A DNA stretch of 64,000 nucleotides from Sphaerulina vaccinii (GCA_022570795.1 JAKUDP010000004.1:1612001-1676000); one strand, 5' to 3'; positions 41,904 through 53,081 are shown, counted from the stretch's first letter. A program made the numbers and translations. Notes: a model not told the origin generated them from the letters alone.

Positions 41904-44630
41904 GATGTCTGTCGGTATGGAAGGAGTCGCGGTCGCGGTCGTATCGATAATGGACGAACACAGCGGTGCTCAGCTGTAGTGGCACCGCACACTACCGCAC
42001 TGCAATTCGTGCCGTAGAGAAGAGTGGGACCGTGGGACTCGGAGTCGTCGTTTGTCGTCGTCCTTAGGAAGAGTAGAGCGTCATGTGTGGTGTGAAGCAG
42101 GTGTTGTAGTTCGATGGCGGCAGGGTGCGTCGAGCATTGCTTGGACCACAACGAACAGCAGTAGTGGTTGGCGTTGTCTTGCCTCTGTGGCTGTGAGCTG
42201 AAAGTGCAATGGTCACGTTCGTCGCCGAGTCCGTCGTCTTTGCGAATAGAATTATGACGTCGAGCATGTGCTATTTCTGATCGACTCGGAATGCAATTGG
42301 CGGCCTCTCGAGTCACTCTCGGCCAAGGCGGTGGCGGCGTGGAGGAGGGAGGAGCAGCTGTCAGTGGTGACGACGGTGTAGCTGCTCGCCCAGCTAAGGT
42401 GGACTATAGGAAGGACGGCAATGAGATCTGCTTACGAAAGGAATAATGGCACTTGAAGGCACTTGTTCCCTGTCAAGGACCCTGCGTAACAGCCTTGTGT
42501 GCAGGCCCGAATGACGTCGATCGCGCTCTGCGGTGAATGCCTTGTTCGCTCCATTCTTTCTCCTTTTCTGCACCCGATTTTGCTCGGTGTAACTTGTGCT
42601 GCATTTTGCCTCTCTCAACGACCATCAGCATGTGGCAGCGACGACCACGATCACGAGTTGCACCGCGATAACGCAGCGTCGTTATGAATCTCGCAGGATG
42701 ATCAGGGACACGAGATCTGCTTACTGTCGTGTGCCGTATGCGCAGCAAATCTAGACTCCGAAAAGAACCTCGCCCTTGAAACACGTCAAGACCCTCATCC
42801 TTGACAGCATGACTGCCGGCCGGTCACAACAACTTCCAAGGCTGCATCTCAAATGGCGTGCTAAGATATAGCTTAGACCTGGAAAGTATCGCCCAACTAC
42901 AACAACCATCCGGTATTCAGCCTGTACACTATACCACACGGTCTATTATCCTTGGATCTATAGCGATGCTCCGACAGGACAGCTCAACGGTGCCCGATCT
43001 TGAGCACCATGCGGCGTAGTAGCTTTGCTTGCAGTTTTTGAAAAGGCTCGAAAGCCTCCGTGTCATGCATGCGGAGAATACCACGGCTAGAGTCACGCCT
43101 GGGATGTGGTGGGAAGTCCGAAGCTCTGCACCATCAGTTTCTGACCTGCTCGTACTCGTGAGTCGCAAGCTTCACAAGATCAATGTCTCAAGCTTGGCCG
43201 AGACCTACCGGATCTGCAGTTTCAAAAACGCGTTGCAGCCATAATACACACACCGTGCATCAGCATATGGAGTTCGAGGCCTGGATCTCGGATACTCGAA
43301 CATACCATCCGGCAGACGAGGTTCTGGTCTGATGTTTTCGACACTGTCCCGATTCTGCGCGCTGGAATGCAACAGGCAAGCATGCACAAGAACTCAACTG
43401 CTCTGCCAAGGATACCATTGAGCTGGTACATTGTGCAGCTCCTTGTGGTACGCCTGGGTTGCCGGACAGAAGTCCGTCTCCCTGCATACCAAACGCAGAC
43501 GAGTGCTTACCTCTTTCAGTATGGGCTGGGCCAGAGCGTTTGCATGGTAGCGACCTGCCATGTGCACTGCCATGCGTATCGGTACCTCACAAATCTGCGA
43601 TGGATTTTGAAGGAAAACTTGGTGTCGGTCCGGATGCGAATATCTTGGACCCAACAAAATGGATCTGAGCAGGTTCCGGAAAGGGTATGTCGGGTTCCGA
43701 ACCATAGGTGCCGTCTTGACTACAAGTTCGCATACTGGAGAGTTGTCGCAGGTTTCGCAGAACTCTCCTTATGTGCTCTCGTTATACTTAACACGCTCCC
43801 ACACGCATCTCTCGCTGAGGGTTTCCCTCACATCTGGCAAGCAAGCAGGTTTTAGGTCCCTTTGTCATCTCAAGATGGCACTCATGGAAGTTCCACAGCA
43901 AACATTGCTGCGTTGTGATCTTGCTCTGCAGAACAGCAGCTCTGCACGACGATGTCGACCTTGGCAGATCTGTATGCGCGCAGGCTTCCACAATCGAGCA
44001 CTTGGCCTTGGTCTTGCGCTGGGTGGCGACATGCTCGTCCATCGAGGACCAGCACCCAGCTCCGCACGCGCCGGCCGCGTGAGATGTCTCTTCGCCTATG
44101 GCGTGCATCAAGAAGACGCGGATAGCCCTAGGTCCAGGCGGACGAGACCTCCGAGATCTCGGTGTGACTGCAGTCATTGATGAGCATCCAGGTGAGGTTG
44201 GTGCAAATACTGCCATTCGGAGAGTCATTTCCTGCGGCGTCCATGAGGTCTTTCAAAGCTGCCATCGTGCTACTAGTTCACACCAATAAGCGAACACTTA
44301 CCTCTGAAGAGCTTCATTATTGTCATTTGGTTGGCGCGCTTCATGCAGAAGCGATATGCGCCAAGAGTCGCCTCCACGAGATGTGCACGTGGAGCTCAAT
44401 ACCGCATGAAGCAACAATACTGACGATCATCTACCTCCGCATCGCACCTGCAGGTCTTGTGCTGTTTATCCGGTCGAGCCATGCGAGAGTTGGCAATGCT
44501 GCACCGCTCTGCTGTAACGCTACTCCCGAGGTTACGAAATTGTGGAACATCAGGATGGAATTGAGGCAAGTAAAGCGAAGCTGATATATGCGAAGGCATC
44601 CGAACGTTTCTCTAGCCAGACGAATGGAAC
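41904..44630. other. Long stretch without a recognisable gene
   Basis: The first several hundred bases are the probable long 5' leader and promoter of the phosphatase gene. From 42.8 to 44.6 kb there are only short overlapping frames in all phases. No repeat, tRNA or transposon could be recognised. Decayed sequence is likely. Confidence 0.45.
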
Positions 44631-45215
44631 ATGGCAGAATCTCCGATTAGCGATGCAAAGGAGAAGACTGGGCTTGCACATGTCGAGAGACTGGATAGTC
44701 TGGTCAAGGATGAAGCAGGTCTGGATACCAGCAATGTAGGCACATTTCGCTCCATTTAGAGACATATTTACTTACATGAACAAAAGCAACCAGACTACGA
44801 CGATGCCGAAACGAAGCGAATCCTACACAAAGTCGACTGGCGCCTTATGCCGATACTTGCTCTTCTCTGCCTTCTGGCCTTCCTGGATCGCGGCAATATA
44901 GCCAATGCAAAGGTAGCTGGCATGAATGTGGACCTAGGCCTGACTGGAGCACAGTACAATATGGCTTTGACTGTCTTCTTCTTTCCATACGCCATTCTGG
45001 AAGTCCCGAGCAACATCGTGCTTAAGCTCATGAGACCTTCATTAGGGATCAGCATCTTGATGGTACTCTGGGGTATCGTCATGACACTGCAAGGCATTGA
45101 AGCCTCTTACATGCATACCCTACGCTATATACAATGCTCGCTTGACCCGCTATGCGAAAGAATGCGTTACTTCATTCAAATACAGCATCTCAATCGCTCT
45201 TCATCTGCGGCCTAG
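44631..45215 (+). pseudogene. Truncated MFS transporter (Dal5/allantoate-permease type)
   Basis: Exons 44631..44735 and 44787..45215 give 177 residues. The start MAESPISDAKEKTGLAHVER, KRILHKVDWRLMPILALLCL, FLDRGNIANAKVAGM and QYNMALTVFFFPYAILEVPS are standard for anion:cation symporters of this family. After VLWGIVMTLQG the frame leaves family sequence; traces of later sequence appear in other phases (for example FICGLVSLVRR at about 45195–45228), then the DNA runs straight into the end of the convergent SDR gene. Family members have about 480 residues and 12 membrane segments; fewer than a third remain. I conclude a truncated, frameshifted relic. Confidence 0.75.
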
Positions 45216-45235
45216 TTTCTCTTGTCAGGCGAGGC

Positions 45236-46262
45236 TCACCAAGCAGTGTACCCGCCATCCACAGTGATAGCGCTGCCAGTCATGAAGGTGGAAGCGCCAG
45301 AGAGGAGGTAAAGTACTGCACCGTTGTACTCTTCTGGGTCTGATATGCGGCCCAGCATGTTTGCGTTCTTCCACTCTTGTTCGAGTTCTGGCTTGTCTCG
45401 GAAGTTCTGTCTGACCATCTAGAATTGAATTAGCTGCGACACGACTGGGGTCGGCAGGATACTTGGACTCACTGGTGTAAGGCAATTGCCGGGATTGATG
45501 GCATTGACGCGGATGCCGTATTGGGCAAGCTCAGCGGCTGCAGTCTGGCACAGTGAAACCACGGCTGCCTTCGATGCGTTGTACGGGGCGCAATGTAAGT
45601 TGCGGTTTGCGACTTGGGCGCTCATGGATGCGACAGGAACTAAACAGCCCTTCTTGTTGTACTTCATCATCTGCGTCGCACAGGCTTTGATGGACCAGAG
45701 CACGCCATTGAAATTGATGTCCATGACCTTTCGGACACTGTCAATAAAGCATTCGCACCGATCGAGTAAGTTGACTGACCTTTTTGGCCGACTCCGGCTC
45801 ATAATCGAGAAGGTCTGAGGTACAGTTGATTCCGGCAGCGAAATAGCCACCGTCAATGCCTTGATGCTTGTCTGCGATCTTGGCCATTATCTCGTGCTGT
45901 GCATCGTGGTTTGTCACATCGAGCTTCATGTAGCTGAGCTCTCCCTTCCCTAGCTTCGCAATGGCCTCCTGGGCTTCGAGCCAGTGCTTGGGTGGCTCAT
46001 CTGATCGATCCAGGCAGTATACGTGTGCTCCTTGTTTGGCAAGGTATACAGCTGCGGTCAGACCAAGTCCACCAGTAGCGCCGGTCACTGGAAAGACCTT
46101 TGAACTGATATCGAATCCTGCAGGACCCTCGTATTGCGTACGCCAAAGTGTCGTGGTATCAGCATCGTTAATGTTTTTGGCGGAAGGTGTGAAGTGTCTC
46201 TGAAAGGGGACGAATCGGCGTGAGGGGCACGGCGCCAAGCGGAGTCGCGTGGCTGCTCGCAT
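45236..46262 (-). CDS. Short-chain dehydrogenase/reductase
   Basis: Exons 45780..46262, 45473..45727 and 45236..45418 encode 306 residues. The cofactor motif is TGATGGLG, the N-A-G-like motif is AAGIN, the catalytic Ser is in VPVASMSAQ, and the active-site YNASK is intact. The C-terminal GSAITVDGGYTAW is typical of classical SDRs. The first ~30 residues (MRAATRLRLAPCPSRRFVPF) are Arg-rich without acids, which looks like a mitochondrial presequence. Similarity in style is to sorbose reductase / mannitol dehydrogenase type SDRs, but the substrate cannot be named. It converges on the broken MFS gene. Confidence 0.88.
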
Positions 46263-47507
46263 CTTTGCGGAGATGGAGAGTTCCGAAATATCTTGACAAT
46301 GTCTTTGTTGTTATTCGAAGTTCCAGTGTCGCATGCTACCGTGTTGACAATGTTTGGGGGGCTGATAAGTGTTAGGAAAGCTCTTCAATGGTACATGCCT
46401 CAAGTGAATCGGCCCGCAAGTGGTGCCTGCAGTCGTGCTTCTTCACCTGCTGCATCCAGCCGTGCACAAAGAAGGGCAAGGCGACACCCGCGGAAAGCAC
46501 ATTCCACAGATGAAGCCGCGTGCGAACGACGAGACTGCCAGCGAGGACAAGAGCGAAGATATCCGGCTCCTCGAGGCACGAGTGTGACTTGAAACCAAGC
46601 TGGCGAAGGAGTGGCCTGACCGAGCAGCTCCGCAAGAACTCCTATACCATGGCCAAGTACACGTGGATTGGAGTACACGGGATGTGTACCTCGTAAGGCG
46701 ACTTCGAGAAGACAGCCAAGCTGCACACAGAGTGACGAGAACTTCTTCTTGCGCGACCACACTGACGGCTCATTGCAGGACGGGCATGATGCCGCGCTGC
46801 CAGCGTATAGTACAGGCTCTCCCTAGATGTGAGTGGTCGATCCAGTGCTGAGTTTCGACATCAGTCCACGGATGCTAACGTGGAAATTCGGCCGATTCTG
46901 GATATTCGCGAATTGGTCGCGACGAAGCTTTAGCCCTCGAATCGAGGCACGCCCGCTATGCTGACATGCTCATGATTTCGAAGGACAATATGCCGTTTGT
47001 TGGTCCTTGCTGCAATAGCAATTCTGCAGCGAGTGTATCGCGGCACCGCTTCTGTTCAAGGACACACAGTTTGTCTCAGGCTGATTGCCTTCTTGAGTGC
47101 TCTCGAGTACATGGACACTGCAGTCTCCACGACAGTGCGGATGCCACCCTTTGCCTCGAGTTCCTCACGTCTTACTCACAGTACTTCCAGGCTAAAAGAA
47201 GAGCCGCGTCGTGCTCACATGCCAAGAGGCCAGCATCGTGCGCTTTTCTAGTATGGTGTCGGTCGTGCGATCAGACTTATTATACTCGACCACAGTAAGA
47301 TCGTAAATGGGAAAGTTGCTTAGAAGGATGTGCGATGCCAAACGATTTCTCTTTCAGCGGTATCGAAAGCGAAAGTGATGTACAAGGATATCGACGGCAG
47401 AGTCTCGAGGCGCCTAAAATGAGATCATGCAGCAAGGCCATCAATATAAGCCAGACACTTCTTCGCACGACGCGTTCTCTTGTTGTTGTGTTGTGTCGCC
47501 ATCAACA
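46263..47507. other. Intergenic, nothing recognised
   Basis: A 1.2-kb divergent spacer with short frames only. No RNA gene, repeat or domain is visible. Confidence 0.4.
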
Positions 47508-48608
47508 ATGACAGCTACAGCGTCTTCGGTGGCAGACGCGCCGATGGCCGAGCATGCCACCACCTCACGAGGACCTGATGGAAGCATCCTCTTCAACTGG
47601 AGGCCAGGAAGTAACGTGGTCGGACTCCTCCAGCATGCCGTATTGCCATCTTTCGGCCTACAAGGTGGCTTGAGCATTATTGCGTACGGCCTGGCGTGCT
47701 CTACCAACAGACTTGATCTCAAGGACTATCTATGGCCAAGTGGAATGGTTCTGAATGCATGGTGGACTGCTATTGGAAGGCATTATCTATTGGGGAAGCC
47801 CAAGACATTACTCTACTCGCAGAAGCTTCTCCTGGGAGCAGTCACCGCATGGGGAGGCAGACTGTTCTACCGCATCGTCAAACGCAGTCTATCGCGGGGC
47901 AAGGATGATGCACGTTACGAGAACGTCAAGAAACAACCAAACTTCTGGAACAAGACAGCACTTCTCTTCGGACTAGAAGCAGTCTTCCAAACAGCCATCT
48001 CACTTCCGTTCACGCTACCTTTCCGTGTAGAGTCTGTGCCTCATCTCACCAGTTCCTCGAACGAGTGGGCACATGCAGCTAGATATGCTGCCGCTGGTCT
48101 CCTCGTCGCAGGACTTGCCCTCGAAACGATCGCAGACTGGCAACTCGACTCGCACAAGAAGAAGGAGCAAAACGAAGAACACAAATCCTTGCTCAGAACT
48201 GGAGTGTGGTCAATCGTGAGACACCCAAACTACCTAGGCGACTGCATGATACACCTCGCGTTCCCACTCTGGAACTGCGGATGTCGAGTCTTCACCTGGC
48301 CTCAACTCCTTGGTCCTGTAGCGAACTACCTTTTCCTTCGATGGATCGGTGGAGACCGCGAGAATGAGGCTTCACAAGTAGAGCGCTATCAGAAAGAAGA
48401 TAAGCAGAAATTGGTTCAGCTTGAGCTGTATCAATTGCAGAAACACGCCTTCTGTCTTCGAACTTGGCAATCCGTGGACCTGGGTCATCGCTGGTATTGG
48501 AGCCACAGGTGCCGCAGCTACTTTTCTGTACGAGTGGTCTGTATTCGGCCCTGTGGCTGCTGCGAACCTTGCAACTGTACCCATGGGAGTCTTGCTAGAG
48601 TAGAGTAA
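47508..48608 (+). CDS. DUF1295 / steroid 5-alpha-reductase-like membrane protein with an apparent frameshift near its end
   Basis: From the ATG at 47508 the frame encodes a multi-span membrane protein with the family blocks SLLRTGVWSIVRHPNYLGD, CRVFTWPQLLGPVANYLFLR and GGDRENEASQVERYQKEDKQ. After ELYQLQ (about 48440) the frame turns into a Cys/Trp-rich tail unlike the family. The +1 frame instead continues the expected ending from NTPSVFELGNPWTWVIAGIG to a TAG at 48601–48603. The switch falls in CAGAAACACG, so loss of one base or gain of two As there would restore the gene. A sequencing error, a real mutation or recoding are all possible. No suitable intron explains the shift. Confidence 0.75.
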   Translation: MTATASSVADAPMAEHATTSRGPDGSILFNWRPGSNVVGLLQHAVLPSFGLQGGLSIIAYGLACSTNRLDLKDYLWPSGMVLNAWWTAIGRHYLLGKPKTLLYSQKLLLGAVTAWGGRLFYRIVKRSLSRGKDDARYENVKKQPNFWNKTALLFGLEAVFQTAISLPFTLPFRVESVPHLTSSSNEWAHAARYAAAGLLVAGLALETIADWQLDSHKKKEQNEEHKSLLRTGVWSIVRHPNYLGDCMIHLAFPLWNCGCRVFTWPQLLGPVANYLFLRWIGGDRENEASQVERYQKEDKQKLVQLELYQLQKHAFCLRTWQSVDLGHRWYWSHRCRSYFSVRVVCIRPCGCCEPCNCTHGSLARVE

Positions 48609-49089
48609 TGTGGGAGATACGGCATTGGACCCACACAGACTAGATCGTGTGCGTTTCAGCTTGTATAACAGCAGACTGAGATGTCGGAACAAACAGAAGT
48701 CTCGAAGGAAGAAAAGGAAGAACCAAATACAGCAAAAGAGTCGCAACAACAGCAGTTCGAGACTTGAGGGAACATCAGTAACAAGATACATACCCCAGCT
48801 ATTGATGTTGCACTTCTCACTTTCAAGCCGATTTATAGCCATTACATCCCTGTCTCGGATGCCCATGGGGCTATGTTCCGTAGCTGAGGTGTTCATACGC
48901 GTCTTTTGGTAGTTCGCAAGCGGGACTAAGGGCTGGTTTATCTACCAAGACTTCAGCTTCAGTTAGCTGTCTGGGGAGCTCGATAGTGCGAGTATATTGT
49001 CCGCGAGGTGGACTGCTATACAGTACCGCCATCAGCGCCAGATCTCAACAGTCTGTCTGCTGTCAATTCATCATGGCCACTTTCGAAGT
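48609..49089. other. Intergenic, promoter of the P450 gene
   Basis: Two co-oriented genes flank this stretch. No specific element is recognised. Confidence 0.4.
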
Positions 49090-50709
49090 ATGACCGCTTC
49101 TCTCTATCTTCTGCTTTCCTTCATTCTCTACAGATGTGCCATCATCTTATATCGCCTCTACTTTCACCCACTCTCGGCATTTCCAGGGCCAAAGCTGACA
49201 GCAGCAACTTACTTGGTGGAGCTGTACTACGATCTCTTCAAAGGTGAAGGTGGTCAGCTATTTCGTGCGCATCGGGACTGGCACCGAAAGTATGGCCCAA
49301 TCGTACGCATAAACCCAGATGAGCTCCACATTCAGGACTCATCTTACTGGGAGACGATGTACGCGCCATCACGTCCAGTTCGCAGAGTGCCAGGCTTCGG
49401 TATACGACTTTGTCACCCTCCAGTAGGTGCAGTTGTGACTGAAGACCCAGTCCTGTATCGTGCTCGGAGAAGTACTCTTGATCGATTTTTCTCGAAGCGC
49501 AGGATTGGAGAGTTCGGAGCGGAGGTACAGGCGAGGTGTAACACACTTCTTCGTCGTGTAGAGAAGAAATATGTCCAGGAAGGACAAGGACGGGTACTCA
49601 ATCTCAGCCATATGTGGGAGTGCTATGCGGCTGATCTTGCTGTTCATGTGGTATTCGGCCAAGAGCATGGCACAATTTCGAGTCCAGACTTCCACTCTCC
49701 TATCAATCGGGCATGGGAGGATATCATGGAGACGGAGAAGTTCTTTGCACATTTCCCGTTTGCGTTCTACTTGACGACAATTTTACCGAAGGGAGTTGTG
49801 ACGTGGCTTATGCCACACATGAAGTTGATCATCGGGTGGTCTCAGGTATGTGTAGTCCTGGACAAGTCGTGTGAATGTCTGACTGACGGGTGCCAGGACA
49901 TGGCAATACCGGTTGCTGACGCCGCCGCTGCACACGCCGTCGGCAAGGGCGATGAGAGCACTCTAGTCAGATCTCTTTTTCATCAACAGCTACCTCCAGA
50001 AGAAGCTGCAGTGTCACGAGTGTTGATGGAAGCCGGATTGGTCGTGGGCGCCGGCGTCGAGACTGTTGTACGCACCCTTGCGCTAGCCAACTATCATATC
50101 ATCGGTCACCCTCGCATTCGAGATCGCCTAATAGTAGAGCTGGCTGCGGCCATACCAGACGCCTCAATGATGCCTGACTGGAATACACTGGCTGGTCTAC
50201 CATATCTTTCTGCATGCATCGAAGAAGCTCTTCGGCTTACATATGGTTTGTTCTTCGTGCACGCTCTAGCACTTGTCGCTGACTTTGCCGCAGGTGTGGT
50301 GGAGAGAAGAACCAGAGCCTATGATGGCGGCGATTTAATGTTCGGTGACTGGAAGATCCCGGGTGGCACCTTCGTCTCGATGACAACCTACGATGTTGCC
50401 TGTGACGAGGCTATCTTTCCAGATCCCTCCAGCTTTCGTCCAGACCGCTGGCTTGGCGACCCGAGAGCGCCCGATGGTAGGGCATTGTCGCGATACATGG
50501 TATCCTTTGGAAAGGGCATGCGTGGATGCGTTGGTATCCATCTGGCCTACCTCGAGCTTTACGTCGGAATTGCTACTTTCTTCCGATCGCCATTAGGCGT
50601 GAAGGCTCGCTTATATCAGACAGACAAGTCGGATGTAGAGATGGCCAGAGACGCTTTTGTTCCAAGGCCGGTGAAGCACAGCAAAGGTGTACGCGCTGTC
50701 TTTCAGTGA
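49090..50709 (+). CDS. Cytochrome P450 monooxygenase
   Basis: Exons 49090..49845, 49897..50245 and 50294..50709 (introns of 51 and 48 nt, both in frame if retained) encode 506 residues. The N-terminal MTASLYLLLSFILYRCAIIL anchors the protein in the ER. The Pro hinge region is HPLSAFPGPKL, the I-helix reads VVGAGVETVVRT in place of the more usual AGxxT, ExxR is EEALRL, and the haem loop is SFGKGMRGCVGIHLA with the Cys near residue 446. Style is that of fungal secondary-metabolism P450s (CYP65/CYP3-like clan), but no cluster partners are adjacent, so a substrate cannot be given. Confidence 0.9.
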   Translation: MTASLYLLLSFILYRCAIILYRLYFHPLSAFPGPKLTAATYLVELYYDLFKGEGGQLFRAHRDWHRKYGPIVRINPDELHIQDSSYWETMYAPSRPVRRVPGFGIRLCHPPVGAVVTEDPVLYRARRSTLDRFFSKRRIGEFGAEVQARCNTLLRRVEKKYVQEGQGRVLNLSHMWECYAADLAVHVVFGQEHGTISSPDFHSPINRAWEDIMETEKFFAHFPFAFYLTTILPKGVVTWLMPHMKLIIGWSQVCVVLDKSCECLTDGCQDMAIPVADAAAAHAVGKGDESTLVRSLFHQQLPPEEAAVSRVLMEAGLVVGAGVETVVRTLALANYHIIGHPRIRDRLIVELAAAIPDASMMPDWNTLAGLPYLSACIEEALRLTYGLFFVHALALVADFAAGVVERRTRAYDGGDLMFGDWKIPGGTFVSMTTYDVACDEAIFPDPSSFRPDRWLGDPRAPDGRALSRYMVSFGKGMRGCVGIHLAYLELYVGIATFFRSPLGVKARLYQTDKSDVEMARDAFVPRPVKHSKGVRAVFQ

Positions 50710-50756
50710 GGACACTGGCAGAACATGCGCTACACATGGCAATAGTGTATTGTATA

Positions 50757-51542
50757 TCAGCCGCCAGTGTACATATTTGCTGGGCTCCAGTACTCGACTT
50801 CCTCAGCTTGGTCGTCCACCCACACTAGACTGTCTGTGACAAGATCGTCGATGACTGCGACAGCCCGAGCGCGCTCCCAGTCCAGATTGGCCTGCAGCAT
50901 AGAGACTGTTATGAAGCCCATAATCTGAATCACTTCCAGCACAGTGGCTTGATCGCGGTTCAATTCCTTAGGCACGCTTCGAATATACTTGACACTTCCC
51001 AACGTGAGAACTTTGAACTGTCCGCCCAACGGTTCCAGGCTCTCCAATGCTCTTTGCACATCGTCATCGGTCACTTCCATGCCTCCTCCAACCAGTCCTC
51101 TGCCACCAGCGATCCTCTTCCTGGCTTCAGAGAGAGCGATCATGCCGCCGTTCTCTGCTCTACTCTCACGACAGACCTCGACAAGGCGCACTCCAAGCTC
51201 AAAGTAGAAGTCATTCACGCTCGTGCCCAACATCTTCGCCCACACACTGCCACCCTTCCCGCTCGCGTCCTTTGCCGCCTTGACATTGCTGCCAGCTAGA
51301 GGATCTACACCTATAGCATGACACATACGAGCGAACTCCGCACGAAAGGTGGGATTGCTGCGAATGTCTTTGGCATGCGTCAGGGAGAAGTTGTGCAGCG
51401 CGGCCTGGAAGACCGAGAGCTGGTTGGCAAGGGCATCGGCGTGAGATGACTTGAGAGACGCTCCATGGGCGGCGTACTTGTCGGAGGAGATTGCAGCATT
51501 GGAGAAGGCAGAGAGGCCTACGCCGCGCCTGTTGGACGACAT
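50757..51542 (-). CDS. SNF8: ESCRT-II subunit Snf8/Vps22 (EAP30)
   Basis: A single exon of 261 residues from the ATG at 51542. The start SSNRRGVGLSAFSNAA is the typical EAP30 opening, followed by the coiled N-terminal helices (LANQLSVFQAALHNFSLTHA), FRAEFARMCHAIGVDPLA, and the two winged-helix domains (NDFYFELGVRLVEVCRES, GFITVSMLQANLDWERARAV, DSLVWVD). The protein forms ESCRT-II with Vps25 and Vps36 on endosomes and sorts ubiquitinated cargo into multivesicular bodies. It diverges from the L7 gene with about 210 bp between the starts. Confidence 0.94.
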   Translation of the reverse strand: MSSNRRGVGLSAFSNAAISSDKYAAHGASLKSSHADALANQLSVFQAALHNFSLTHAKDIRSNPTFRAEFARMCHAIGVDPLAGSNVKAAKDASGKGGSVWAKMLGTSVNDFYFELGVRLVEVCRESRAENGGMIALSEARKRIAGGRGLVGGGMEVTDDDVQRALESLEPLGGQFKVLTLGSVKYIRSVPKELNRDQATVLEVIQIMGFITVSMLQANLDWERARAVAVIDDLVTDSLVWVDDQAEEVEYWSPANMYTGG

Positions 51543-51754
51543 GCTCACATGTTCTGTTATGCTGTGTCTTTGGACTGAGAGTGGGAGTCGGAAGTGGAGA
51601 GGTTCGTGATCAGGCCGAAATTAAGGCAAGCGCCAAGAGTTGCTCCTTCCCCTCTCCACACAAATTCCTTTCGCAGCTTCCGATCTCTGTTTTCCCTTCT
51701 CCATCGCCCAACGACCGAATTACCTCTCGACCAGGACCACCTCGATCAATCACA

Positions 51755-53081
51755 ATGGCCCCAACCAAGCAGGTTAAGACGTACGTCCACACTTGAGAGG
51801 AATTGCAGCACAGTCGGCCCGCCGCCGCTCAGAAAGAATGCTCGCTCGTGGCAGAAATGCCTGAAAAGTAGCAGCACATACAAACTCCAATGCCGCCTCA
51901 GTCCTGCGCGTAGTCACACTGTGGCTCGTCAGAATGTGAGGTGGACGGCAGCGAGGAAACTCCTGCCACTGCCACTCGAAAGAGTCGGCACTCTCGCCTA
52001 GCGAGGTATTGTCGGATGCGATTTGTCGCACCGATCAAAGTCACTCTTCCTTGAGTGCTCAGCGGAGAATGCATGAGAGCCAGCAACCCACTGTGCCGCA
52101 ATTCTTCGCTTCGAGCAACACAAAGCCAATGCGGCCGACTGACTCTTCTTCCACAGTTCGGTCGCCACCAAGGACCAGATCCTGGTGCCAGAGACCCTCC
52201 TCAAGAAGCGCAAGTCGCAGGAGAAGGAGCGCGCCGAGAAGGCTGAGCAGCGTGATGCTCGCAAGAAGGTTAGTCGACACTCTCGCACCCGCCCTGTGCA
52301 CAATGATGAAAGAATATCCACACCTAGAGACTAGCTTTCGGGCGATGTTGTCTTCTTGTTAACCATCTTTCGGGACTGATCGTGACAACAACCACACCTT
52401 CACACGATTTGACGGGCACTCGAGAACATCTTGCTGACAGTCTATCAACAGCAAAACAAGGAGAAGCGTGCCCAGATCTTCAAGCGCGCTGAGTCCTACG
52501 TCAAGGAGTACCGTGACCAAGAGCGTGAGAAGATCAGACTCTCGCGTGTCGCCAAGTCCGAGGGCTCCTACTACGTCCCAGCCCAGCCAAAGCTCGTCTT
52601 CGTTGTCCGCATCAAGGGTATCAACAAGATTGACCCAAAGAAGCGCAAGACCCTTCAGCTCCTCCGTCTTCTCCAAATCAACAACGGTGTCTTCATCCGC
52701 CTCACCAAGGCTACCTCTGAGATGTTGAAGATCGTCGAGCCGTTCGTCGCCTACGGTTACCCCAACCTGAAGTCCGTCCGCGAGCTCATCTACAAGCGCG
52801 GATACGCCAAGACCAGCCAGAAGCACCGCATCCCTCTCACCGACAACGCCATCATTGAGGAGCACCTTGGCCAGTACGGCATTGTCTGCATGGAGGACCT
52901 CATCCACGAGATCTACCAGGTCGGACCGAACTTCAAGCAGGCCTCTAACTTCCTGTGGCCATTCAAGCTGTCCAACCCAACTGGCGGCTTCCACAAGCGC
53001 AAGTTCCTCCACTTCATTGAGGGTGGTGACCTTGGTAATCGTGAGGAGTACATCAACCAGCTCATCCGCCAGATGAACTAG
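51755..53081 (+). CDS. RPL7: 60S ribosomal protein L7 (uL30)
   Basis: Exons 51755..51780, 52157..52268 and 52452..53081 encode 255 residues. The start MAPTKQVKT joins SVATKDQILVPETLLKKRKS across the first intron. FVVRIKGINKIDPKKRKTLQ, RLTKATSEMLKIVEPFVAYG and the ending GGDLGNREEYINQLIRQMN are diagnostic of L7. The introns are 376 and 183 nt, much longer than the local norm of 50–60. The second carries a probable C/D snoRNA (separate entry). Yeast RPL7 introns also host C/D snoRNAs, so the location is meaningful. Confidence 0.96.
52298..52384 (+). ncRNA. Probable box C/D snoRNA in RPL7 intron 2 (snR39/snR39b-like)
   Basis: Inside the 183-nt intron lie a C box ATGATGA (52303–52309) and a D box CTGA (52376–52379), with short complementary flanks CAC and GTG outside them. 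Directly upstream of the D box is CCATCTTTCGGG (52363–52374), complementary to the conserved large-subunit rRNA stretch CCCGAAAGATGG. Counting five bases from the D box points to the G of CCCG, the site corresponding to yeast 25S G805 as I recall it. A second CTTTCGGG (52335–52342) lies upstream, possibly next to a degenerate D' box. In yeast, the L7-gene intron snoRNAs snR39 and snR59 target the same rRNA helix. The guide match and host gene together make the call good. Confidence 0.8.

Noticed and set aside
42423..42724. Two copies of GAGATCTGCTTAC
   Set aside because: A 13-mer repeated once in 64 kb is expected by chance many times.
42929..44584. Several 60–170-codon frames on both strands
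   Set aside because: Mutually overlapping, no domain or consistent splicing.
51781..52156. snoRNA in the 376-nt first intron of RPL7
   Set aside because: No RTGATGA C box paired with a CTGA D box at suitable distance was found.
52359..53012. 217-codon open frame on the minus strand
   Set aside because: It is antisense to the highly biased RPL7 exon; Leu/Val/Asp-rich low complexity, no homology.
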